Assembly (NCBI GenBank): GCA_019638615.1
Contig: JAHBTL010000021.1
Location: 1 to 64,000, forward strand
Length of the DNA: 64,000 bases
Source of the DNA: Chitinophagaceae bacterium
GTDB lineage: Bacteria > Bacteroidota > Bacteroidia > Chitinophagales > Chitinophagaceae
Direction of reading: 5' to 3'
In this document: in pieces, positions 1 through 8,940 of the stretch
Layout: every line of letters begins with the position of its first letter
How positions within the stretch are numbered: position 1 is the stretch's first letter
Made by a program: the position numbers and the translations under genes
The notes under the pieces: generated by a model
What the model saw: only the letters and a program-made list of their open reading frames with translations
What the model was told of the DNA's origin: nothing
The model's database searches: none

Positions 1-125
1 CCGGTAGTGGTGCGACTTTTGAGCTAATTGCACTTCCTGACTGTGGCATATGGTGTTTTTCTCTTAGCGCCGTCCAAGCCAATTTTCTTAACGCCATTTT
101 TCCGGGGCCGATCTCCCTTAAGTCG
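1..125. repeat. Left copy of a dispersed repeat (inverted relative to 63352..63475)
   Basis: The reverse complement of this stretch matches 63352..63475, with about nine in ten bases identical by eye. The core (1..102 versus about 63374..63475) is best conserved. On the minus strand an ATG at 97..95 opens a frame that stays open to the window edge. The right copy has the same frame and most differences are silent or conservative, so the repeat may carry a small coding sequence. The copy continues outside the window. The nature of the repeat is unknown. Confidence 0.7.
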
Positions 126-149
126 CACCGGGGTCTTTATTTAAAGCTA

Positions 150-210
150 TTGCGGGTAGCCATGAGAGACCCTGGTGCTGAGGGGTTCCGCCGCGGTGGA
201 CTACCCGTAA
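150..210 (+). other. Possible structured RNA or DNA element
   Basis: A 10-bp stem with one G-U pair can form between 150..159 and 201..210. It encloses a GC-rich segment with at least one further possible hairpin (GACCC near 168 with GGGTT near 183). It sits about 100 bases upstream of the gene at 306. It could be a regulatory leader, a terminator of an upstream gene without a T-run, or part of a repeat. No known riboswitch family is recognised. Confidence 0.25.
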
Positions 211-305
211 TGTAAAGTGATCAGTGAAGTACAGGAAACTTGCGGTTGATGCTAATTAAAGTTATCTTAGTATACTACCGTTGAGCTTACGGGAGATCGC
301 TATTT

Positions 306-1886
306 ATGAACCGGAAAGATTTTGTAAAAACCATTGTTGCCCTTGGCTGCCTGAATTACCAGGACAGCTTTTCCCAGGCATTCGATCAGCCTCAAAACAG
401 GAGTTACCACGTTAGCATGGCCCCGGATATACTATTAGCCAACCTGGCCTATGTAAAAGCGTTTGAAGATGCCGGTATTGATAAAGTCTGGTTAACCGGT
501 TTTATGTATGGGTACTGGTACAGTAAAGCCGCTGTTTTACGTAAGGCTCGGCGTTTGTTAAACGATGCAGGCATCGCAACAGGAATTATAAACATTCCGT
601 TGGGCCACCCCGGCGATTCGTTGGGGAGCAGTTCGGGAGAAGTGCCATTAACTCCTCCCCATCACTGGGAAATGAAAACCGATATAAACGGCAGGCAGGT
701 CAGTGGCACGCATATTTTTCCCGGGGCGGTCAATGAGAACCTGGATGCGTTGAGACAACTGCGTGATGATGATTTTTCTGATTTTTTCCTCGACGATGAT
801 TTCCGTCTCGCTGTCGGTCCCGGGCAGGTGGGAGGCAATTTTGATGATGAAGCAAAAAGAACTTTTCTCAACTCGCATCGTTACAATGAGCGCGACTGGC
901 AAACGATGCTTTCCAATATCAGGCAGGGAAAGCTTGATTATAAGCTGAAGGCTTTCATTGATTACCAGTGTGATTTATTGTCTGATGCATTTAAAAAAAT
1001 AAGCAAAGTATCGCGCAACCGTACCGGGAATATGGTCATGTACCTGGGCTCGGAAAAAGCAGGTATCCGACTGAAGGATTATTCCGGCTTCCCGTTCAGG
1101 GTGGGGGAGGGCGCTTTTAATGATGAGAGCTTTCGTTCCGTAAAATCAAAAACGAATGAACTGTTCAGTGTGTTGTTCCACAGGCAGTTTACAACCCCTG
1201 AATTGGCATACAGCGAAACTACCGCCTTCCCGCACGATCAGCTAAGCGTTGAAAATCTCTGCGCCAAGCTCTGCATCTCCACATTAGCCGATGTAAGGAA
1301 TACCATGTTTATGAGCGGGCTTACGCCTTTTCCCCTGTCTTACTGGCGAACGCTCACTCCCGCCATGCAGGAGCAGCGTCGTATACATGCAACGGTGGCG
1401 GGCGTAACGGCAAGGGGTATACTAAAAGGTTTTTTTGGAGAACATTCCCGCTATGTGGGCAAAGACAACCCGTACAGTTTGTTTTTTGCGATTGGTATCC
1501 CGTTCGAAATAAGTGCTACTGCCACTATTGAAGAAGATATGGTATTTATGGGCGATGAAGATGCACAGGCGTTTACGGAAGGATTGGTGCCGGGATTGAA
1601 ATCGGTGCAGGTCATGCATCGCTTAAAGGGCGCCGGCTTTAAAGGAATGTGTGTAGAAGAAAAGCTCGAAGCATTGTTCTGCTGGAAGAACGAGCGGCTT
1701 CACTTATGGAAGGATGTTCCGTATGTACAGGAAGATGAGCCGGTAGTATGCCGCTGGTATCCCGCTATTCGCCTTGTGTTGCTGTGGAACCTGGCAGAAG
1801 CCAAAAGAACGGTCACGCTGAACTGGAGGGAAAAAAAATATACCGTTGCCATCGAAAAGCTGAAGCTGGCGGAGGTTAGGTTGTAA
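306..1886 (+). CDS. Exported protein of unknown family, glycoside-hydrolase-like
   Basis: This 526-residue protein starts at an ATG after a stretch without an open frame. The first 26 residues (basic N-R-K, then a short hydrophobic run) fit a signal peptide. The body alternates hydrophobic strands with acidic or aromatic segments, for example an acidic DDDF motif around residues 160-170. The last 90 residues look like a small beta-rich domain. That layout resembles TIM-barrel glycoside hydrolases with an accessory sandwich, but I recognise no named family and cannot assign catalytic residues. It stands alone, followed by about 140 bases of low-complexity sequence before the small gene at 2026. 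Confidence 0.6.
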   Translation: MNRKDFVKTIVALGCLNYQDSFSQAFDQPQNRSYHVSMAPDILLANLAYVKAFEDAGIDKVWLTGFMYGYWYSKAAVLRKARRLLNDAGIATGIINIPLGHPGDSLGSSSGEVPLTPPHHWEMKTDINGRQVSGTHIFPGAVNENLDALRQLRDDDFSDFFLDDDFRLAVGPGQVGGNFDDEAKRTFLNSHRYNERDWQTMLSNIRQGKLDYKLKAFIDYQCDLLSDAFKKISKVSRNRTGNMVMYLGSEKAGIRLKDYSGFPFRVGEGAFNDESFRSVKSKTNELFSVLFHRQFTTPELAYSETTAFPHDQLSVENLCAKLCISTLADVRNTMFMSGLTPFPLSYWRTLTPAMQEQRRIHATVAGVTARGILKGFFGEHSRYVGKDNPYSLFFAIGIPFEISATATIEEDMVFMGDEDAQAFTEGLVPGLKSVQVMHRLKGAGFKGMCVEEKLEALFCWKNERLHLWKDVPYVQEDEPVVCRWYPAIRLVLLWNLAEAKRTVTLNWREKKYTVAIEKLKLAEVRL

Positions 1887-2025
1887 GAGTTTGTAGTTTG
1901 GGGTTTGAGGTTCCGGGTTGCAGGTACAGGAAGATTTCTGATTTATACATTTCAAATCTCAAATTTCAAATCCATCATCTCCTAACTGGCATTATTTTTT
2001 ATTTCTCTAAATCAAAATTATACAT

Positions 2026-2142
2026 ATGCAAAACTGGTTAAGAACCTTACTCGCGGGCTATGGCGCTTATAAATGGGGAGGAGGATGCCTCGGCTCCATT
2101 CTTGTTTTTGTTATTATTTACTGGTTGCTGGGTTATTGTTGA
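2026..2142 (+). CDS. Small membrane protein, 38 residues
   Basis: An ATG opens a 38-codon frame ending in TGA at 2142. A basic, aromatic N-terminus (M-Q-N-W-L-R) leads into a glycine-rich segment with G-G-G-C near residues 18-21. A strongly hydrophobic helix follows (about residues 23-36, rich in I, V, L, W, Y), ending in Cys. An A/T-rich leader of Bacteroidota type precedes it. The architecture suggests a single-span inner-membrane peptide, and similar Gly-rich one-helix peptides occur in this phylum. The function is unknown. It lies in the gap between 306..1886 and 2207..3580. Confidence 0.55.
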   Translation: MQNWLRTLLAGYGAYKWGGGCLGSILVFVIIYWLLGYC

Positions 2143-2206
2143 TTTTATTCCACAATATTTCATGCGCATATTTCAGTTATTTTGCCGGATGTAGGCATTA
2201 ATTTAC

Positions 2207-3580
2207 ATGAAGCTCAGGAAAATTACAGGCATACTGTTACGGCTGCTATGCACTGGCGCGATCATATATATTGGCTGGCTGGCTTACCTGCTGGCCCCTG
2301 TTATCAGCGCCTATGGGGCTAAAGCACTGGCTTCCGGCATTTACCTTCAGCAGCGTACAGCATCGGAGTTTGAGCAACACGACCTGTCGGATTTTCCATT
2401 TTACCTGGGCCGCTATACCGTTAACGAAAATGATTCTTCAGTAACAGGATCAGTATTGGGATTTGCTGAACGGAAAGCCATCTACAGGAAAAACGCGGGA
2501 GTAACGGTGATTAACGACTATTCGGAAAATGAAGTAAGGCAACAGCAGTTTTACAAACCCCCGGTTCCGGCTGTTGATGTAGATGCTGCTGCCTGGCCTG
2601 CCGGTAACAGGCTGGCCGATACAACTGTTGCAGGCGTTGATAAAAATGCCCTGCTTACAACCATGCAACGGGCAATGCAGGAAAAGTTCAACGGGCAACC
2701 ATCGGAAACAAGAGCCATTGTTATTGTGCATAACGGGCAGCTAATAGCGGAACAGTATGCCAAAGGCTATGACCGGAACAGCAGGATGCCTGCCTGGTCG
2801 ATGACGAAAAGTATTACTGCATCCCTGATAGGTATTCTGGTAAAACAAAATAAGCTGGATATCAATAGTCCCGCACCGGTTGCCGGATGGCAGAGCAACA
2901 ATAAAAAAGCAATTACTATCCGGCAGTTACTGCAACAATGTTCGGGACTGGATTACGAGGAAAACTACAAGGGGCCCGGCGAAGCGGTGAATATGCTTTT
3001 TAAAAAAGGAGATATGGCATCGTATATAGCAGGACTGCCGCTGCTGCACCCACCCGGAACAGTATTTAATTATTCAAGCGGGAACTCCAATATATTAAGC
3101 CGTATCATACGAAATACCGTAGGCGAGGAGGGCTACCAGGCATTCCCTTACGAGGAATTGCTGTATAAAATAAACATGTACTCTGCCCAACTGGAGCCGG
3201 ATGCTTCGGGTACCTATGTGGGCTCTTCCTATTGTTATGCTACCGCCCGCGATTTCGCACGCTTTGGACTGTTTTGCTGCAATAACGGAAAATGGAACGG
3301 CGAACAGGTATTACCGGAAACCTGGATGAAAGAATCAACGCAGCCTTATGACGCTGACCCGCAGCAACAGTATGGGTATCATTTCTGGCTGAATGGATTT
3401 GCCGATGCTACTAAAACCACCCGTATTTTTCCTTCGGCGCCGGCAGATATGTATTATGCATCGGGCTATGGTGGTCAATACATTTATATCATTCCTTCCA
3501 AGAAACTTGTTATTGTGCGCCTGGGGTTGAGAAAGATGGATGATGACAGGTTCCTGAAAGAAGTAACGGATGCATTTTGA
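2207..3580 (+). CDS. Serine hydrolase, class C beta-lactamase-like
   Basis: A 457-residue protein of the beta-lactamase/penicillin-binding-protein-like serine hydrolase family. Residues 1-45 form an N-terminal membrane anchor or signal. The nucleophile motif S-M-T-K is at residues 198-201. The second motif, Y-S-S-G-N, begins at residue 289. A glycine-rich G-Y-G-G-Q stretch near residue 425 replaces the usual third motif. Such proteins are usually peptidases, esterases or cell-wall enzymes in the periplasm, and the substrate cannot be read from sequence. The call rests on the SxxK and YSS motifs in order. The region before residue 130 is not assigned. Confidence 0.85.
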   Translation: MKLRKITGILLRLLCTGAIIYIGWLAYLLAPVISAYGAKALASGIYLQQRTASEFEQHDLSDFPFYLGRYTVNENDSSVTGSVLGFAERKAIYRKNAGVTVINDYSENEVRQQQFYKPPVPAVDVDAAAWPAGNRLADTTVAGVDKNALLTTMQRAMQEKFNGQPSETRAIVIVHNGQLIAEQYAKGYDRNSRMPAWSMTKSITASLIGILVKQNKLDINSPAPVAGWQSNNKKAITIRQLLQQCSGLDYEENYKGPGEAVNMLFKKGDMASYIAGLPLLHPPGTVFNYSSGNSNILSRIIRNTVGEEGYQAFPYEELLYKINMYSAQLEPDASGTYVGSSYCYATARDFARFGLFCCNNGKWNGEQVLPETWMKESTQPYDADPQQQYGYHFWLNGFADATKTTRIFPSAPADMYYASGYGGQYIYIIPSKKLVIVRLGLRKMDDDRFLKEVTDAF

Positions 3581-3991
3581 GCTGTTAGCAGTCAGCCATC
3601 AGCTATCAGCCGTGATCAGCTGTAAGTAATTTATAGTTTATAGTTTTTTGTTTATGGTTTAGGTATGTATATCCTGGAGCTTGCAATCAGATATCAGTCA
3701 TTTTTGAACCACAAAGCCACCGAGACGCAAAGGTACACAGAGAATATTCCGGCTGTCAGGTATCAGACATGAACAATGGATGGAATGTTTATCGTTTGTG
3801 GTTTATAGTCATCTCAAATCAGAAATCAACAAATCAGGAATCTCCCAATCAGCAATCAGTTTATGGTTGAAGCCCACAACCTCAAACCCGAAACGACAAA
3901 CTATAAACCCTGCAACCTGAAACTTGTAACAGCCATTAAATCTCAAATTTCAAATCCATCCCCCCTTTTTTATTATTTTTAAAGAAAAAAC
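3581..3991. other. Non-coding stretch with degenerate short repeats
   Basis: No credible gene. The sequence is made of variants of short words such as 'cagctatcag' and 'aatcagcaatcag', plus a 'ccgagacgcaaaggt' word common in such spacers. A tail at about 3938..3961 closely repeats the one at 1953..1976, upstream of the 38-residue gene. These look like decayed dispersed repeats. Confidence 0.5.
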
Positions 3992-4447
3992 ATGTCCTCC
4001 AAAGCTGCCACCCCCGAAGAGTACCTCAATGTATTACCTGCCGACAGGAAAGAAGCTGTAAGCAGGCTCCGGAAAGCGGTGCTGGAAAACCTTCCCAAAG
4101 GCTTTAAAGAAGAGATGTCGTACGGTATGATTGGGTATGTAGTGCCGCATGACATTTACCCGGATGGATATCATTGCGATCCCAGGTTGCCCTTGCCCTT
4201 TGCGAATATCGCTTCACAAAAGAATTTTATCGCTTTATATCACATGGGCTTGTATGCTAAACCCGACCTGATGAAGTGGTTTACCGATGCATATCCGAAG
4301 CATAGTACCGGTAAGCTTGATATGGGCAAAAGCTGCATCCGGTTCAAAAAGCCGGAGCACATACCCTATGAGCTTATAGGAGCGCTCATGAAAAAAATGA
4401 CGGTAAAGGAATGGATCAGGGTATATGAAGAAAATGTGAAACGGTAG
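3992..4447 (+). CDS. DUF1801 (YdhG-like) domain protein
   Basis: A 151-residue cytosolic protein. The N-terminal T-P-E-E-Y-L segment, the central F-K-E-E-M-S-Y-G-M-I-G-Y region, the F-I-A-L-Y-H-M-G stretch and the K-S-C-I-R-F-K-K segment near residue 115 match the DUF1801 family. Members are small single-domain proteins of unclear role, sometimes called iron-chaperone-like by relation to YdhG. Length is typical. There is no operon partner: the downstream gene converges from the opposite strand with 3 bases between stop codons. Confidence 0.8.
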   Translation: MSSKAATPEEYLNVLPADRKEAVSRLRKAVLENLPKGFKEEMSYGMIGYVVPHDIYPDGYHCDPRLPLPFANIASQKNFIALYHMGLYAKPDLMKWFTDAYPKHSTGKLDMGKSCIRFKKPEHIPYELIGALMKKMTVKEWIRVYEENVKR

Positions 4448-4450
4448 GGT

Positions 4451-5227
4451 TTAATAATCTGAATACGGTGCGGCTTTCATTAATATGATCTCCGAGCGGG
4501 AAACGTTTTTCTGGTATTCCTGCTTTGAAGAAAGCGATTTCCATTCGTTGTCGGCCCGGAAGGTCGTCCAGTGAGCATCCCGGTCCTGCATGTTTTCAAA
4601 GCTCGTCATATACATCAGGTTGGGCATGCGGCTTCCCGCTATCACTTCTCCGTAAAATACTGCGTTAAAATTTAGTCTTTTGAACAAAGGCACTTCTCCG
4701 CCTTCATTGAACATATGTATTTTGTTTCGGGATATTTTTTCCGTGTGCCCTTCATAGCTTCTCAGCTCATATATATGTTCTGCCTTTGCCGACTGAAGGC
4801 GGGGCAATTGCATTACAGGAGCTGTTTTAAATGCCTTCAGCAAAACAGACTCTATCCTGTTGTAAGGAGGAGCGGTATAAGGAGCGTTGATGTAGTCGTT
4901 CCCGTTGGTTGTATACGCACTGTTTTTTTCCAACTGAAATGGCAGGTCGATCATTTGTTCCGTTGAAGCAAAAGGAAGGACAACATACAGGCATTTATCC
5001 GTTGCCGTGTCGTTGCCCACCGGTTTAAATACGCCTACCTGTCTGATGCCCGCCTGGTGGGCGGCCGGTATAAAAGCTTTTTCATAATACCTGTCAAGCA
5101 GCGCTTCCTGTTCCTTGCTGCTGAAATGATAGATCTTTATTTCGTAAAAGGTTTGCTTTTGTTGCGCGTTCAGCCAAACTGAGGTTGATAAAAGAGAGAT
5201 GATCAACAACATTGCTTTTTGAAACAT
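4451..5227 (-). CDS. NIPSNAP-family exported protein
   Basis: 258 residues with a signal peptide (about residues 1-21, ending L-N-A-Q). Two ferredoxin-like NIPSNAP repeats follow: the first opens Y-E-I-K-I-Y-H-F near residue 28, the second Y-E-L-R-S-Y-E-G-H near residue 153 and contains F-N-A-V-F-Y-G. Dimeric alpha-beta-barrel proteins of this kind are widespread in Bacteroidota, and their biochemical role is not established. It is divergent from nothing nearby and is probably transcribed alone. Confidence 0.8.
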   Translation of the reverse strand: MFQKAMLLIISLLSTSVWLNAQQKQTFYEIKIYHFSSKEQEALLDRYYEKAFIPAAHQAGIRQVGVFKPVGNDTATDKCLYVVLPFASTEQMIDLPFQLEKNSAYTTNGNDYINAPYTAPPYNRIESVLLKAFKTAPVMQLPRLQSAKAEHIYELRSYEGHTEKISRNKIHMFNEGGEVPLFKRLNFNAVFYGEVIAGSRMPNLMYMTSFENMQDRDAHWTTFRADNEWKSLSSKQEYQKNVSRSEIILMKAAPYSDY

Positions 5228-5285
5228 AGCCGGGTAATTTTGTTTAAAGCGAATTGTTTTGCGGTATTGCCATTATTGCTCTTCA

Positions 5286-6086
5286 TTATTGATCTGTGGA
5301 GATCTTATCATAGCTCGCTACGATGCCTTTTATTAAAGAGGAGCTGAAGCCCTGGTGCTCCATTTCATTTAAGCCCGCGATGGTGCATCCTTTCGGAGTG
5401 GTTACCTTATCTATTTCCTGCTCAGGATGTGAGTTCTTCTGCAATAATAATTCCGCGGCGCCTTTTACCGTTTGTGCAGCTATAAGACTGGCAGTGGCCG
5501 CATCAAAGCCAATTTCAATGCCGCCCTGTATATTGGCGCGAATGTAGCGCATGGCGTAGGCTGTGCCGCAGGCGGCCAGTACGGTAGCCGCATCCATCAG
5601 CTTTTCTTCAATGACCACTACCTTACCCAACTGGTTAAATAGTTCTTTCACATAATTGAGCTGCTCACTGGTAATATCCCTGGCGCTCAGGCAGGTCATG
5701 CTTTCCCGTATGGCAATGGCAGTATTGGGCATCGCCCTGACAGTAGATATCTTTTTGCCAAGTACACCGTGAATATGCGCAGTAGTAATGCCGGTAACAA
5801 CGGAAACAAGCGTATGCCGGTTTTCTTCGAATAATAACTGAAGGGAAGTTAATACATCGTCCACCTGGAAAGGCTTTACGGCAAGTATTACAAGATCGGC
5901 AAACCGAATGGCTTCTGCATTGTCGTTGCTCACTAATACGCCTTTTTCTTCGAGGCTATGCAGCGTGTGTATATTCCTTTTGGTGATGAGCAGTTGCCCG
6001 GGCTGTACAAACTCACTCATTATTAATCCTTCTGCAATGGCAGATCCCAGGTTGCCCCCGCCTATGATGGCTATTTTTTTATTCAT
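5286..6086 (-). CDS. proC: Pyrroline-5-carboxylate reductase
   Basis: Catalyses the NAD(P)H-dependent last step of proline synthesis in the cytosol. The Rossmann motif I-G-G-G-N-L-G-S-A is at residues 6-14. The C-terminal dimerisation domain contains M-D-A-A-T-V-L-A-A-C-G-T-A-Y (about residues 155-168) and T-P-K-G-C-T near residue 235, as in ProC. The ATG at 6086 is chosen because it precedes the Rossmann strand directly. A longer frame to 6176 would overlap hldD and adds no conserved sequence. One base separates the hldD stop from this start, so the two genes are almost certainly one operon. Confidence 0.93.
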   Translation of the reverse strand: MNKKIAIIGGGNLGSAIAEGLIMSEFVQPGQLLITKRNIHTLHSLEEKGVLVSNDNAEAIRFADLVILAVKPFQVDDVLTSLQLLFEENRHTLVSVVTGITTAHIHGVLGKKISTVRAMPNTAIAIRESMTCLSARDITSEQLNYVKELFNQLGKVVVIEEKLMDAATVLAACGTAYAMRYIRANIQGGIEIGFDAATASLIAAQTVKGAAELLLQKNSHPEQEIDKVTTPKGCTIAGLNEMEHQGFSSSLIKGIVASYDKISTDQ

Positions 6087-6087
6087 T

Positions 6088-7095
6088 TTAATAATGGTTT
6101 CCTGTTGCCAGATAGTTTTTAACATAATCACCGATGCCTTCTTCCAGACTGTAAAAAGAAGAAGCGTATCCTGCATTTTTCAGTTTGGTCATATCCGCTT
6201 CTGTAAAATACTGGTATTTTTCCCTTATGTCGGCAGGCATGTCAATGAACCGGATGTCCGGTCGCTGATCCAATCCTGCAAATGTAGCCGCAGCAAGATC
6301 GTAAAAAGTTCTTGATTTGCCAGTGCCCAGGTTATATAATGCGGAGTCCGGTTGATTTTCCATTAACCAGTAACAAACATGCACAACATCTTTCACATAA
6401 ATAAAGTCACGCAACTGTTCCCCGTCTTTATAATCCGGCCGGTGCGACTTAAAGAGGTTAACAAATCCATTCTTTTTTATTTGGTTGAAAGCATGAAAGA
6501 TCACACTGGCCATTCTTCCTTTGTGATACTCATTGGGGCCATATACATTGAAGAACTTTAACCCGGCCCAGAACGGAGGACAGCTATGTTGCCTGATTGC
6601 CCACTTATCAAATTCGTTTTTCGAAACTCCGTATGGATTGAGGGGATGCAATTGGTCAACAACGCCATGGTCGTCTTTATAGCCTGATTCACCTGCACCG
6701 TATGTTGCTGCCGAGGAGGCATATAGCATAGGTATGTCGTGAACAACGCAAACGTTCCATATATCTTTGGAATACTCAAGGTTCAGTCTTTCATGCACTT
6801 CATAATCAAATTCTGTAGTATCGGTACGAGCGCCTAAGTGAAAAACAAACCGGATGTCAGGCTTATGATCGTGCAGCCAGTTAAAGAACAGGTCTCTTTC
6901 AATTTTATGCAGGAATTTTTTGTTCAGGAGGTTACTGACCTTGTCTTCTCTTTCAAACTCGTCTACGAGGATAAGCTTATTGTAACCTTTTTCGTTGAGG
7001 TAGCTTACCATGCAACTGCCTATAAATCCTGCTGCACCGGTTACAACAACCGTATCATCCGGGGAGAGCGTATGCTTTTTGCCTTTTGAAGCCAT
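6088..7095 (-). CDS. hldD: ADP-L-glycero-D-manno-heptose 6-epimerase
   Basis: A 335-residue short-chain dehydrogenase/epimerase that converts ADP-D-glycero- to ADP-L-glycero-manno-heptose for the LPS inner core. The cofactor motif T-G-A-A-G-F-I-G-S lies in the first 30 residues. Others are the F-H-L-G-A-R-T-D-T-T-E segment, the S-S-A-A-T-Y-G motif, the catalytic Y-G-V-S-K (about residues 147-151), and the F-F-N-V-Y-G-P-N-E and R-D-F-I-Y-V-K-D segments of HldD. ATG at 7095 is preferred over an upstream TTG at 7116. It is the first gene of an operon with proC. The alternative name is rfaD. Confidence 0.9.
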   Translation of the reverse strand: MASKGKKHTLSPDDTVVVTGAAGFIGSCMVSYLNEKGYNKLILVDEFEREDKVSNLLNKKFLHKIERDLFFNWLHDHKPDIRFVFHLGARTDTTEFDYEVHERLNLEYSKDIWNVCVVHDIPMLYASSAATYGAGESGYKDDHGVVDQLHPLNPYGVSKNEFDKWAIRQHSCPPFWAGLKFFNVYGPNEYHKGRMASVIFHAFNQIKKNGFVNLFKSHRPDYKDGEQLRDFIYVKDVVHVCYWLMENQPDSALYNLGTGKSRTFYDLAAATFAGLDQRPDIRFIDMPADIREKYQYFTEADMTKLKNAGYASSFYSLEEGIGDYVKNYLATGNHY

Positions 7096-7158
7096 GTTTC
7101 GCTTTAAAGATTGCAAGTTAATTGAAGCGGAACAATTTATAAAAAGCGAAAAAATTAC

Positions 7159-7404
7159 GGGCGCATTCCAAATCGTAGCTGTATATTTAATTGCCCTCCC
7201 CTTTTTTATTCCTTCTTCGCATCCCGCATGAGCGGGAGCGAGGGAAAAACGGTGCTACAATTATTATATATACTCCATGTAGAAATTGCCGCAGACCTGT
7301 CCGCCGTAGGCAGATACACGGATTAAATCTGCGAATCTGTGGCTAAAAAACCACGGTATATCCCTTGTTTTGCAGGCCTGCGGGGCTAATTTGGAATGCG
7401 CCCG
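7159..7404. repeat. Inverted-repeat element, family A (GCGCATTCCAAAT ends)
   Basis: The left end reads GGGCGCATTCCAAAT (from 7159) and the right end is its near reverse complement (ATTTGGAATGCGCCC, to 7403). The interior has no gene. The same termini bound 35893..36035, 56619..56922 and 56983..57085. No clear target duplication is visible here. It fills most of the gap between hldD and the thioredoxin lipoprotein gene. It looks like a small non-autonomous mobile element or a REP-like palindromic unit. Confidence 0.65.
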
Positions 7405-7412
7405 ATAACCCC

Positions 7413-8144
7413 CTACTTTTTCCTTACTGCTTCATTGGCGAGGTTGCGAAGGGTGGCTGCGCTTTGAAAGCCTGTAACACGGTTTATTTCAACGCCGTTT
7501 TTATAAGTGGCTATAACCGGGATACCCTCAATGTTCAGCGCTTTTGCAAGTTGTTTTGCCTGATCGACGTTCACCCGGTAAACAGTCAGCTTCCCTTTGT
7601 ATTGTTTTGACAGCCGCGTAATGGAAGGCTCCATTTCCCGGCAGGGCATGCACCAGGGCGCGTAAAAATCTATCATCAGGGTAGGGTGTTGCGCCAGAAG
7701 ACTGTCGAAATGAGCCATTGTAAACGAATCGTTCACTTTGTTCTCCACTGTTTTTTCCACCGGGAAATGATTGTGCTCCCAGCTCATGATACCCCCTTCC
7801 AGATCGTAAATATTTTTGAATCCCATTTTTTGCATTTGCCTGGCAGCATCTGCGCTTCTTGCCCCGCCTTTGCAATATACCAGTACGGGAATGTTTTTAT
7901 CAAGGCTGCCTATCTGTTCAGGGAAGTCAGCGTCGTAGATATTTATATTCCTTGCGCCGGGTATGTAACCTGCTTTAAATTCTTCGGAAGTCCTTACATC
8001 TATAACCTGTTTGTCGGTGATGGAATCAAGCGCCTTTTTGAACAGGTCTGAGGAAAGTAGCTGAAGGTTTTTACCGGATTGCGAACAGGCATTTGTAATG
8101 CACGCAGCCAGGAAAAAAACAGTATATACAAAAATCTTTTTCAT
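7413..8144 (-). CDS. Lipoprotein with rhodanese and thioredoxin domains
   Basis: 243 residues. The lipoprotein signal has candidate lipid-attachment Cys15 (L-A-A-C) or Cys20. Residues about 30-130 form a rhodanese domain with active-site loop C91-K-G-G-A-R-S. Residues about 140-240 form a thioredoxin domain with W-C165-M-P-C168 and cis-proline G-I-P-V. Periplasmic proteins that join sulfur-transfer and dithiol-disulfide domains are expected to handle thiols or persulfides in the envelope, but the substrate is unknown. Its ATG overlaps the stop of the thioredoxin gene as ATGA, so the two are translationally coupled. Confidence 0.88.
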   Translation of the reverse strand: MKKIFVYTVFFLAACITNACSQSGKNLQLLSSDLFKKALDSITDKQVIDVRTSEEFKAGYIPGARNINIYDADFPEQIGSLDKNIPVLVYCKGGARSADAARQMQKMGFKNIYDLEGGIMSWEHNHFPVEKTVENKVNDSFTMAHFDSLLAQHPTLMIDFYAPWCMPCREMEPSITRLSKQYKGKLTVYRVNVDQAKQLAKALNIEGIPVIATYKNGVEINRVTGFQSAATLRNLANEAVRKK

Positions 8145-8443
8145 TGATTGGAATGTTGTTGGATGATCTGTTTGAGCTGGTCAACCGGCACCACGCCAGA
8201 CTGCCGCCATAATACTTTTCCGTGTTTAAATAAAATAAGGGTTGGTACGCCCTGCACCTGGTAGACGTTTGCCGCTGCCGGGTTTTTGTCAACGTCTATT
8301 TTTATAATGGTCGCGGTATCGCCCACGGACTCCTTTAGCTTTTCAAGCATAGGAGCCATCACCTTACATGGACCACACCATGTGGCAAAAAAATCTACCA
8401 GCACAGGTTTATTTCCATTGATCAATTCTCCAAATGTAGCCAT
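8141..8443 (-). CDS. trxA: Thioredoxin
   Basis: A 100-residue single thioredoxin domain with W-C23-G-P-C26-K and cis-proline V-P-T near residue 73. It is a cytosolic dithiol reductant, of standard length and without signal peptide. It is the first gene of a two-gene operon with the rhodanese-thioredoxin lipoprotein (4-base overlap). Pairing a cytosolic and a periplasmic thioredoxin suggests a shared redox task. Bacteroidota usually have several thioredoxins, so the trxA name is by family only. Confidence 0.88.
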   Translation of the reverse strand: MATFGELINGNKPVLVDFFATWCGPCKVMAPMLEKLKESVGDTATIIKIDVDKNPAAANVYQVQGVPTLILFKHGKVLWRQSGVVPVDQLKQIIQQHSNQ

Positions 8444-8490
8444 GACAGTTTATTGAATATAAACAGAATAGATAATCAGCTTTTGGCAGG

Positions 8491-8498
8491 CAAATTTA
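8491..8498 (-). promoter_or_regulatory. Candidate -7 box of the thioredoxin operon
   Basis: On the minus strand this reads TAAATTTG, matching the Bacteroidota -7 consensus TAnnTTTG, about 50 bases before the trxA start. No convincing TTTG box lies at the usual spacing upstream, so the call is tentative. Confidence 0.4.
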
Positions 8499-8602
8499 CA
8501 ACATTGAATGTTAAGGAACCGTGACATTGGTTACGGGAGGCACATTTCAAATTGTTGAAGCAGTCGTGTCTGCAAAACAGGGATATACCCTGGGTTTAGC
8601 CA

Positions 8603-8842
8603 GGGGCTGACTAAAAAGGTCGTTGAATATTGCGAGTTAATATAATTAAGGGGCCTCAATCATTGAGCCGTGACAAGTTTGTATTCGTATTTTGCAGCTT
8701 TCGTATTTGTTTGGAAACGTTCTGATTCCAGAGAAAATATATAAAGATTCTTTTGTTGAGATCACAGTAATACAAGGTTAATCAAGGCTCCCGAATGTTC
8801 GGGGTGGTCGGGATCATAATGACGACCTTTTTGGTCAACCCC
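8603..8842. repeat. Inverted-repeat element, family B (copy 1)
   Basis: Bounded by GGGGCTGACTAAAAAGGTCG (from 8603) and its near reverse complement CGACCTTTTTGGTCAACCCC (to 8842). The interior shares phrases with copy 2 at 10589..11074, such as GCCGTGACAAGTT and a later word with ACAGTA. No open frame of note. Probably a short non-autonomous element; its transposase, if any, is not in the window. Confidence 0.6.
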
Positions 8843-8940
8843 GCTGATATGTCTTTCCCCCACCTTTTATCTTCCACCCTTCACCTCATACCCTGATTTT
8901 TGTTATTTTCACGTTTTCAAAGCTTCAATTTGTTGCATTC

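Noticed and set aside
5286..6176. Thirty-residue N-terminal extension of proC
   Set aside because: It overlaps the end of hldD, adds no conserved sequence and would separate the start from the Rossmann motif.
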